From NCBI GenBank assembly GCA_035948315.1, contig DASZJG010000014.1:1-64000 (forward strand): a stretch of 64,000 nucleotides of DNA, given 5' to 3'. Both the position numbers and the translations under genes were made by a program. The notes under the pieces were generated by a model, which was given only the letters and a program-made list of their open reading frames with translations, searched no databases and was not told where the DNA came from. The DNA is from CAJCJE01 sp035948315. Lineage in GTDB: Bacteria > Actinomycetota > Actinomycetes > Mycobacteriales > Pseudonocardiaceae. Shown here piece by piece: positions 57,982 to 64,000 of this stretch. Numbering within the stretch: the first letter of the stretch is position 1; every line of letters starts with the position of its first letter.

Positions 57982-59973
57982 GTGAACGAACGGGACCGCA
58001 TCCAGGAACTCGCCGACCGGCTCGTCGAACTGCGCGACGCCTACTACCAGGGCTCGCCGCTGGTCGCCGATGCCGAGTACGACGCGACCGAGGACGAGTT
58101 GCGGGCCCTGATCGAGGCGAACCCGGAACTCACGCCGAGCCCGAATCCGCTGGAGCAGGTCGGTGCGCCCGCGGTGCTGCACGCGCCGGTCCGGCACGCG
58201 CGGCCGATGCTGTCGCTGGAGAAGTCGACCAAACCCGAGCAGGTGGCCGCGTTCTTCGACCGCTTCCCGGGCCAGGCCGTGGTGGTGATGCCCAAACTGG
58301 ACGGTCTGTCGCTGTCGGTCGTCTACGAGAACGGCAGGCTGCTGCGCGCGGTCACCCGGGGCGACGGCACCACCGGCGAGGACGTGACCGTGCTGGTCCG
58401 CGCCATGGTCGACGGCATCCCGGAGCGGATCGACGCGCCAGGCCGGGTCGAGGTGCGGGGCGAGGCGGTCATGCTGCGCGCCACCTTCACCGCGTACAAC
58501 ACCGCGCACCCGGACAAGCCGCTGATCAACCCGCGCAACGCGGCGGCCGGCACGCTGCGCGCCAAGGACCCGGCGACGGTGACCGGGCGGCGGCTGCGAT
58601 TCTTCGCTTTCGACCTCGACACCGAGCCCGACACCACCGACGCCGATCTCGGCCGCGCGCTGGCCAAGATCGGTTTCACCGCGGCAGACATGCGCCACTG
58701 CGCCGACGCGGAAGCGGCGCAGCAGGCGATCACCGCGATCGAACAGGGGCGCAACGACCTCGACTACGACCTCGACGGCGCGGTGCTGCGCCTGGCCGAT
58801 CGGGGTGCCTACGCGGCGGCCGGCACCCGGTCGAGTTCGCCGCGCGGCGCGCTGGCCTTCAAGTTCGCCGCCGAGGAGAAGACAACGGTGCTGGCCGATG
58901 TGGTCTGGGACGTCGGCAAGACCGGCAAGATCGCGCCGGTGGCCTGGCTGGAACCGGTGTTCGTGGGCGGCACCACGGTCACCCGAGCCACGCTCGCCAA
59001 CCAGGAGGTCATCCGGGCGCGGGGGATCAAGATCGGCGACACGGTGCTGGTGCGCCGGGCCGGTGACGTGATCCCGTTCGTCGCGGGCGTGCTCGACGCG
59101 TCCAAGCGCACCGGCGCCGAGCAGGAGATCGTGCCGCCGACCGTCTGTCCTTCCTGCGGGATGGCCCTGATCGAGCAGGGCAACAGCAGGGAACTGTTCT
59201 GCACCAACGTGGCCTGTCCAGCGCAGACGGTGCGCAGGCTGATCCACTGGGCCTCGCGCGCCGCGGCGGACATCGACGCGATCGGCGGCGTGTGGATCGA
59301 GCGGCTCGCTGAGGCGGGGATTCTCGAGCAGCCCTCCGACTTCTACCAGCTGACCAAGGAGCAGCTGTTGGAGTTCGACCGGATCGGCGAGGTGTCGGCG
59401 GCGCGGATGATCGAGTCGATCGACGCGAGCAAGCGGGTCGGCCTGCGCCGCGCGCTGATCGGCCTGGCCATCCCGATGGCCTCCGACGGCACCGCGGCTC
59501 GGCTGTGCCGCGCGGGTTTCGGCTCCCTGGAGGAGGTCGCCGACGCGGACGTCGAGGCGCTGGTGGCGGTCGAGGACATTGGGCCGAAGGTCGCCGCGTC
59601 GCTGGCCGAACACCTCACCCGGCTGCGGCCCGAACTGGAGCGGCTGCGCGCGGCCGGCGTCTCGCTGGACGTCCGGGACGAGGATCTCCCCCCGGTCGTG
59701 GCGGCGGGCGCGCCGCTGGCCGGCAAGACCGTGGTGATCACGGGCGCGATCAGCGACCCGCGCTCCGGTGAGAAGGTCGCGCGGCCGGTCTTCCAGCGGT
59801 TGTGCGAGAAGGCGGGCGCGACCGCGGCGTCGTCGGTTTCGGCGAACACCGATCTGCTGATCACCGGGGCGGGAGTCGGGGAAAGCAAGCTCGCCAAGGC
59901 CGCCAAACTGGGTGTCGAAGTAGTCGACCAGGGCGAAATATGGCAACGGCTGATCGAAGCCAGCGTGGTTTAG
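57982..59973 (+). CDS. ligA: NAD+-dependent DNA ligase, divergent LigA
   Basis: A 663-residue ligase with all domains: Ia (YYQGSPLVADAEYDATEDEL), adenylation with Lys105 in MPKLDGLSLS, the OB part (VLVRRAGDVIPFVAG), a four-Cys zinc finger (CPSCGM to CTNVAC), helix-hairpin-helix repeats and a C-terminal BRCT (about 580-663). Several positions differ from the usual housekeeping LigA: EPKxDG reads MPKLDG, and the following LAINLRYENG-type sequence reads LSLSVVYENG. It may be a second LigA copy. GTG at 57982. It seals nicks in replication and repair, or serves in a special process. Confidence 0.92.
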   Translation: MNERDRIQELADRLVELRDAYYQGSPLVADAEYDATEDELRALIEANPELTPSPNPLEQVGAPAVLHAPVRHARPMLSLEKSTKPEQVAAFFDRFPGQAVVVMPKLDGLSLSVVYENGRLLRAVTRGDGTTGEDVTVLVRAMVDGIPERIDAPGRVEVRGEAVMLRATFTAYNTAHPDKPLINPRNAAAGTLRAKDPATVTGRRLRFFAFDLDTEPDTTDADLGRALAKIGFTAADMRHCADAEAAQQAITAIEQGRNDLDYDLDGAVLRLADRGAYAAAGTRSSSPRGALAFKFAAEEKTTVLADVVWDVGKTGKIAPVAWLEPVFVGGTTVTRATLANQEVIRARGIKIGDTVLVRRAGDVIPFVAGVLDASKRTGAEQEIVPPTVCPSCGMALIEQGNSRELFCTNVACPAQTVRRLIHWASRAAADIDAIGGVWIERLAEAGILEQPSDFYQLTKEQLLEFDRIGEVSAARMIESIDASKRVGLRRALIGLAIPMASDGTAARLCRAGFGSLEEVADADVEALVAVEDIGPKVAASLAEHLTRLRPELERLRAAGVSLDVRDEDLPPVVAAGAPLAGKTVVITGAISDPRSGEKVARPVFQRLCEKAGATAASSVSANTDLLITGAGVGESKLAKAAKLGVEVVDQGEIWQRLIEASVV

Positions 59974-59987
59974 CGTGACGGCGTAGG

Positions 59988-60920
59988 TCAGCCGAGCGAT
60001 ACGTCGCTCGATCGGGAGCGCACCGCGTCCAGCTTCGCCAGGGTGGCCTCGTCGAGGGTGATCGCGCCCGCGCCGACGTTGGCCGCCAGGTGCTCGGCGT
60101 TCGCGGTACCGGGGATGAGCAGCACGTTCGGGGCGTGGTGCAGCAGCCAGGCCAGGCCGACCTGGGCGGGCGTGGCGCCGAGCGACTCCGCGACGGCGAT
60201 CACGGTCGGGTCGTCGGTGACCTTCGGCATGGTGGGGAAGGCGCCGCCGAGCGGGAAGAACGGCACCCAGGCGATCTGCTCGGCCACGCAGAGTTCCAGC
60301 ATGTCCTCGTCGGCGCGGGCCACCAGGCTGTAGGCGTTCTGGACGCAGGCGATCCCGGCGGGCAGCGCCCGGCGCAGGATGTCCAGCGTGATCGCGCTCA
60401 GGCCGATCGCGCCGATCTTGCCCTCGTCGCGCAGTGCGGTCATCACCGCGAGCTGGTCGTCGAGGTCGACCACCTGATCGCCCTCGGCGGTCACGCCCGG
60501 CCTGGTGTCCAGGCGGCGCAGGTTGACCACGGGGATCTGGTCCACGCCCAGCGTTCGGAGGTTGTCCTCGACACTGGCCCGCAGTTCCTCGGGCCGTTGC
60601 GCGGGACGTAGCGGCAGGGGACCGCCCGGGTTCGAGTCGGCGCCGACCTTGCTGACGATCACGACGCCGTCCTCGGGACGGAACGCGTCGCGCAGGAGCC
60701 CGTTGACGAAGCTGTTGCCGTAGAACTCGGCGGTGTCGACGTGGTCGATGCCGAGGTCCAGGGTGCGGCGCAGCACGGCGATCGCGGCGGCGCGGTCCTC
60801 GCGCAGGCGGTCGAGCTGCATCGCGCCGAAGCCGATCCGAGACACCGAGCGGTCGCCGAGCGTGCCGGTCCCGCCGGCACGCGGGATGTCTGCGCTGCTG
60901 GCGGCGGTGTTCGCGGTCAT
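59988..60920 (-). CDS. Aldo/keto reductase
   Basis: A 310-residue TIM-barrel NADPH reductase. DHVDTAEFYGN holds the catalytic Asp and Tyr, VSKVG the Lys; the usual His strand reads PVVNLRRLD, with Asn in place of His, as in some AKR subfamilies. GLAWLLHHAPNVLLIPGT is the cofactor phosphate region. ATG at 60918-60920. Divergent from the TetR gene, with two matching operators in the 77-base gap, so it is likely induced when that repressor binds an aldehyde or related ligand. Confidence 0.92.
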   Translation of the reverse strand: MTANTAASSADIPRAGGTGTLGDRSVSRIGFGAMQLDRLREDRAAAIAVLRRTLDLGIDHVDTAEFYGNSFVNGLLRDAFRPEDGVVIVSKVGADSNPGGPLPLRPAQRPEELRASVEDNLRTLGVDQIPVVNLRRLDTRPGVTAEGDQVVDLDDQLAVMTALRDEGKIGAIGLSAITLDILRRALPAGIACVQNAYSLVARADEDMLELCVAEQIAWVPFFPLGGAFPTMPKVTDDPTVIAVAESLGATPAQVGLAWLLHHAPNVLLIPGTANAEHLAANVGAGAITLDEATLAKLDAVRSRSSDVSLG

Positions 60921-60949
60921 GAGCGGTCCTTCCGGGTAAGCTCGATGAA

Positions 60950-60995
60950 GCGGAGGAATCTCCGCTACACCGTCACTATACCGGAGGTTCCTCCG
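60950..60995. promoter_or_regulatory. Two matching TetR operators
   Basis: CGGAGGAATCTCCG (60951-60964, extended by G and C at each end) and CGGAGGTTCCTCCG (60982-60995) share the same arms and are centred 31 bases apart, about three helical turns. A TATA-like sequence lies between them. They fill the gap between the divergent aldo/keto reductase and TetR genes, pointing to self-regulation of both. Confidence 0.7.
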
Positions 60996-60997
60996 AA

Positions 60998-61594
60998 TTG
61001 AGTCCGGATCACCCGGTCGCGCGCCGCGCCCGCGCACCGCGCACCGACGCGCTGCGCAACCGCGACAGGCTCATCGAGGTCGCGCGGTCGGTGTTCGCCG
61101 GCAACGCCGAGGACGGCACCGTCCCGCTGGAGACCATCGCGCGGGAAGCGGGCGTGGGCATCGGCACGCTGTACCGGCATTTCCCGACCAGGGAAGCCCT
61201 GGTGGAAGCCGTCTACGCGGCCGAACTCGACGACGTGACCGGCAGCGTCGCGGACCTGCTCGGGCAGCTCCCGCCCGAGGCCGCGCTGCGGGCCTGGATG
61301 GCCCGTTATGCCGCGTTCGTCGCCACCAAGCGCGGCATGGCCGAGACGCTGCGCGCGGGCTGGGCGTCCGGCCGGATCGCCACGCCTGCCACCCGCGAAC
61401 GCATCACGGCGGCCCTCGCGACCCTGCTCGCCGCCGGGGTCGACGCCGGCACGCTGCGGGCCGATGTCGAACCGGAGGACATCGCGCTGATGCTCATGGG
61501 CACCCTGCACGCCGCGCCCGCCTGCGACCCCGCAGGGCGGATCGGTCGCCTGCTCGACCTGGTCATGGCCGCCCTGCGCGCGTCGAGCCGGTAG
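60998..61594 (+). CDS. TetR-family regulator
   Basis: A 198-residue TetR repressor. The N-terminal helix-turn-helix is RDRLIEVARSVFAG to TIAREAGVGIGTLYRHFPTR, and a helical ligand domain follows. TTG at 60998 is the only start upstream of the domain; GGAGG inside the second operator would be its ribosome site at ten bases. Its last codons form the left arm of a terminator hairpin. Divergent from the aldo/keto reductase. Confidence 0.92.
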   Translation: MSPDHPVARRARAPRTDALRNRDRLIEVARSVFAGNAEDGTVPLETIAREAGVGIGTLYRHFPTREALVEAVYAAELDDVTGSVADLLGQLPPEAALRAWMARYAAFVATKRGMAETLRAGWASGRIATPATRERITAALATLLAAGVDAGTLRADVEPEDIALMLMGTLHAAPACDPAGRIGRLLDLVMAALRASSR

Positions 61595-61620
61595 CGGGCG
61601 GACCCGCTACCGGCTCGACG
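61581..61620. terminator. Bidirectional terminator hairpin with 18-base perfect stem
   Basis: Arms 61581-61598 and 61603-61620 are perfectly complementary over 18 bases around the loop CGGA. The left arm includes the last codons and stop of the TetR gene; the convergent substrate-binding gene ends 12 bases beyond. No U run follows, as is usual for many actinobacterial terminators. Confidence 0.8.
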
Positions 61621-61631
61621 GTCAGCAGAAC

Positions 61632-62702
61632 TCAGGAGGACGACGCGATGTGGTACGTGTTGTCGGCGGTGGTGGCGAAGGAGTTGTCGTAGGTCTTGCT
61701 CAGATCGACGTTCTTCACGTCGGGGTTGAACGCGGAGAGCACCTTCAGCACGGTCTGCGGGCCGTCGGCGGGCATCTGGCCGGTCGGGTCGTAGATGCCC
61801 TTCTCGTTCTGCAGCGCCTCGGTGTAGGCGGCCTTGCCGGTGCCGGCGTAGTAGTCGGCCGGCATCTTGTCGGTGATCTGCGCGGCGCTGTGCGTCTGGA
61901 TCCAGTTCAGCGTCTCCACGTAGGCGTTGGCCAGCTTCTGCACGATGTCCTTGTGCGCGTTCACGTACGCGGTGGACATGTACAGGCTGCTGGCCGGATA
62001 GGCGCCGCCGAACGCCGCGCGCGAACCGGCCAGGGTGCGCGAGTCGAGGATGGCGTGCGCCTGGTGCGAGTCGACCAGTTGCGAGACGGTCGGTTCGGTG
62101 GTCATGCCGCAGTCGATGTTGTGGTGCTGCATGGCCGCGATGAACGTCTGCCCGGCCTGCACGCCCAGTTCGTGGATGCTGTCCACCGAGACGCCGTTGC
62201 GCACGGCCAGATACTTGGTCAGGAAGTCGGTGGACGAGCCGAGGTCGGTGATGCCAAGGCTCTTGCCGGCCCAGTCCTTGGGCGAGGTGATGTTCGGCTC
62301 GTCGCTGCGGCACAGCTCGACCTCGCCGGGCACCTGGAGCATCTGCACGACCTCCTCGGTCTGCTTGCCCTTGGCCTGGAGGTCGATGTTGTGGTCGTAG
62401 AAGCCGACCACCGCGTCGATCTGCCCGGCGACCATGTCGGTTTCCGCGTTCACGCCGGCCGGTTCGTCGGACAGCTGTACGTCCAGGCCCTGCTGGGCGT
62501 AGTAGCCGAGCTGCTGGGCGAGCATGGCGGGCAGGTAGATCTGCTTGTCGAGGCCGCCGACCATGATCTTGACGACCGGCTTGCCACTGCTGTCGGTGCT
62601 GGTCGAGTTACCGGAGCCGCAGGCGGCCGCGCCGAGTGCGACGGCGAGCGCGACACCGGCCGTGGCAACGGCTTTGCGGGTGAACGGGTGCTTGAGGAAC
62701 AT
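61632..62702 (-). CDS. SsuA/NMT1-type substrate-binding lipoprotein
   Basis: A 356-residue lipoprotein of an ABC importer. The signal peptide ends in lipobox GAAAC (Cys28). Two binding lobes follow: QLGYYAQQGLDVQLSDEPAG and VAGQIDAVVGFYDHNI in lobe one, KSLGITDLGSSTDFLTKYLA in lobe two. These match the nitrate/sulfonate/taurine or pyrimidine-precursor group; ligand unknown. It is the third gene of an operon, ten bases after the permease stop. Confidence 0.9.
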   Translation of the reverse strand: MFLKHPFTRKAVATAGVALAVALGAAACGSGNSTSTDSSGKPVVKIMVGGLDKQIYLPAMLAQQLGYYAQQGLDVQLSDEPAGVNAETDMVAGQIDAVVGFYDHNIDLQAKGKQTEEVVQMLQVPGEVELCRSDEPNITSPKDWAGKSLGITDLGSSTDFLTKYLAVRNGVSVDSIHELGVQAGQTFIAAMQHHNIDCGMTTEPTVSQLVDSHQAHAILDSRTLAGSRAAFGGAYPASSLYMSTAYVNAHKDIVQKLANAYVETLNWIQTHSAAQITDKMPADYYAGTGKAAYTEALQNEKGIYDPTGQMPADGPQTVLKVLSAFNPDVKNVDLSKTYDNSFATTADNTYHIASSS

Positions 62703-62712
62703 CGATGGCCTT

Positions 62713-63576
62713 TCAGATTCCGGTGTTGTCGTTCGTGGACACGGGTGGGCGCCAGGCGAGCAGCCTGCGTTCCAGCAGGGTGATCAGACCCTCGGCGACC
62801 AGCGCCACGATCGCGATGATGAACATCGCGGCGAACACGCCGTTGGGGTTGAACGTGTTCTGCGACTGCGAGATCAACAGGCCGAGCCCGCGTTGGGCGC
62901 CCATGTACTCGCCGACGATCGCGCCGATCAGCGCGAAGCCGAAGCTGACGTGCAGGCTCGCCAGGATCCAGGTGAAGGCCGATGGCAGCACGACCTGCCG
63001 GATGACCTGGGTGCGGGACGCGCCGAGGATGCGCACGTTGGCGATGAGGTTGCGGTCGACCTCGCGGGCGCCCTGGAAGGCGTTGAAGAACACCGAGAAG
63101 AAGACCAGCACGATGACCAGCAGCACCTTGGACTCCAGGCCGAGTCCGAACGCGACGGTCAGGATCGCGCCGAGCACGATCCTCGGGATCGAGTTGACCA
63201 CCTTGATGAACGGTCCGAGCACCTCGGCCAGGAACTGGACCCGGCCCAGCGCGATGCCGAACACGATGCCCAGCGCGACCCCGATGACGAAGCCGAACGC
63301 GGTCTCCTCCAGCGTCACGCCGATCTGTGTCCACAGTGACCCGTAGGGCGTGCCGTTGGCGAACCACTTCGCGGCCTGGTTGACGATCTCGGTCGGCTGG
63401 CCGAAGAAGAACTTGTCCACCAGCCCGATCTGCGTGAACAGCTGCCAGCCGCCGAAGATGACCACGCAGATCAGCAGGCGGGTCACGTAGACGAGCGCCT
63501 TGCGCCTGCGCCGGGCGCTGCTGTGCTTGGTCTCGGTTGTGGTCGCCGTCGTTGGTGAGACGGTCGCGGCGGTCAT
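62713..63576 (-). CDS. SsuC/TauC-type ABC permease
   Basis: A 287-residue permease with six membrane helices and the inner loop GASRTQVIRQVVLPSAFTWI, which is the EAA-type contact with the ATPase. GEYMGAQRGLGLLI is also typical of the SsuC/TauC family. The ATG at 63574-63576 overlaps the ATPase stop (ATGA). It works with the flanking lipoprotein and ATPase to import an alkyl sulfonate-like or other small compound. Confidence 0.93.
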   Translation of the reverse strand: MTAATVSPTTATTTETKHSSARRRRKALVYVTRLLICVVIFGGWQLFTQIGLVDKFFFGQPTEIVNQAAKWFANGTPYGSLWTQIGVTLEETAFGFVIGVALGIVFGIALGRVQFLAEVLGPFIKVVNSIPRIVLGAILTVAFGLGLESKVLLVIVLVFFSVFFNAFQGAREVDRNLIANVRILGASRTQVIRQVVLPSAFTWILASLHVSFGFALIGAIVGEYMGAQRGLGLLISQSQNTFNPNGVFAAMFIIAIVALVAEGLITLLERRLLAWRPPVSTNDNTGI

Positions 63577-64000
63577 CAGGCTGCTCCTGTCGTCTGGCGC
63601 TCGTAGGCGATCTGCACCTCGTCGCGCAGGGTGGTCCAGATCTGGTGGTAGAGGTCGACGAAGCGCTGCTCGAAGCGGATCTCCTGGACCTTCCTCGGCC
63701 TGGGCAGGTCGATCGGGTACACGGCCTTCACCGTGCCCGGCCCTGCGGAGAGCACGACGACCTTGTCCGCGAGCGCGATCGCCTCCTCAAGGTCGTGCGT
63801 GATGAACACGACCGAGGGCCGCACCACGTCCCACAGCGCCAGCAGCTCGTCCGACATGATCTGCCTGGTCTGCACGTCCAGCGCGGAGAACGGCTCGTCG
63901 AGCAGCAGGATGCGCGGCTCGTTGATGAAGCTCTGGGCCAGCGCGACCCGCTTGCGCATGCCGCCGGAGAGCTGGTGCGGATAGCGGTCCTCGAACCCGA
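63576..64000 (-). CDS. SsuB/TauB-type ABC ATPase (5' end cut)
   Basis: The C-terminal part, about 141 residues, of an ABC importer ATPase whose start lies beyond the right edge. The visible part holds the LSGGMRKRVALAQ signature at the very end of the window, Walker B RILLLDEPFSALD and H-loop VVFITHDLEEAI. This matches the SsuB/TauB/NrtD family. First gene of the three-gene importer operon within view. Confidence 0.92.
   Translation of the reverse strand, partial: GFEDRYPHQLSGGMRKRVALAQSFINEPRILLLDEPFSALDVQTRQIMSDELLALWDVVRPSVVFITHDLEEAIALADKVVVLSAGPGTVKAVYPIDLPRPRKVQEIRFEQRFVDLYHQIWTTLRDEVQIAYERQTTGAA

Noticed and set aside
56989..59946. 985-codon minus-strand frame opposite the SDR and ligase genes
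   Set aside because: It is an antisense shadow; both plus-strand genes have clear motifs.
1..64000. tRNA, rRNA, CRISPR arrays, insertion sequences, attachment sites, origins
   Set aside because: I looked for each and saw no cloverleaf with CCA-type end, no regularly spaced repeats, no transposase and no DnaA-box cluster. A covariance-model or profile search would be needed to rule out small RNAs.

Overview
The window is high-GC, densely coded DNA with frequent GTG and TTG starts, Tat and Sec signal peptides, F420-type and PASTA proteins, a NAD+-dependent DNA ligase and large FUSC and P450 genes. This suggests a filamentous actinomycete, most likely of the Pseudonocardiales (Kutzneria/Amycolatopsis-like). 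That placement is inference from gene content only. I see no rRNA, tRNA, CRISPR array, insertion sequence or replication origin, and no gene-free stretch longer than 300 bases; the longest is about 280 bases at 3084-3363.

Layout. 1-3083 holds two secreted carbohydrases on the minus strand: a GH54 arabinofuranosidase with two ricin-type modules, cut by the window edge, and a Tat-exported GH64 beta-1,3-glucanase. 3676-18302 is one minus-strand operon of thirteen genes, almost all joined by 4-base ATGA/GTGA overlaps, and is the most interesting part. In transcription order it encodes a P450, a probably long-chain polyprenyl diphosphate synthase, a DUF6875 protein, a fused kynurenine formamidase-tryptophan 2,3-dioxygenase, a kynureninase, an O-methyltransferase-like protein, a luciferase-like monooxygenase, a UbiG-like methyltransferase, a MenA-like prenyltransferase, a Baeyer-Villiger-type flavin monooxygenase, a small DUF2834 membrane protein, a squalene-hopene-cyclase-like terpene cyclase and an HpnE-like FAD enzyme. 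I read this as a pathway that turns tryptophan into anthranilate, prenylates the ring, oxidises and methylates it, and cyclises the chain, giving an amino-aromatic or aminoquinone meroterpenoid. An amidase and a divergent MFS transporter lie just upstream.

21.5-29.5 kb looks like a catabolic locus: a Rid protein and a signal-less substrate-binding-like protein around a perfect LacI-type palindrome, then a VOC protein divergent from a fused 2-oxoacid dehydrogenase E1, an E2, an M24-fold protein, a PIG-L deacetylase and an FCD-type GntR regulator. 29.6-37.3 kb carries a GNAT, an unrecognised 208-residue protein, a repetitive secreted protein, and a histidine kinase/response regulator pair divergent from a four-gene MacAB-like export operon. 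37.3-47.2 kb holds an HxlR/F420-oxidoreductase pair, a HTH-PASTA protein, a beta-propeller lipoprotein, a DUF1611 protein coupled to a degenerate ABC exporter, and a FUSC exporter with its MarR regulator and a LysR regulator.

47.3-50.6 kb is a three-subunit succinate dehydrogenase/fumarate reductase operon (cytochrome b, flavoprotein, iron-sulfur protein). The rest holds a methyltransferase, a secreted aldose epimerase, a HTH-NACHT-membrane NTPase, a secreted jelly-roll protein, two short-chain dehydrogenase-like genes with an XRE/MmyB regulator, a divergent LigA, an aldo/keto reductase controlled by a TetR regulator with two matching operators, and an SsuABC-like importer cut by the right edge.
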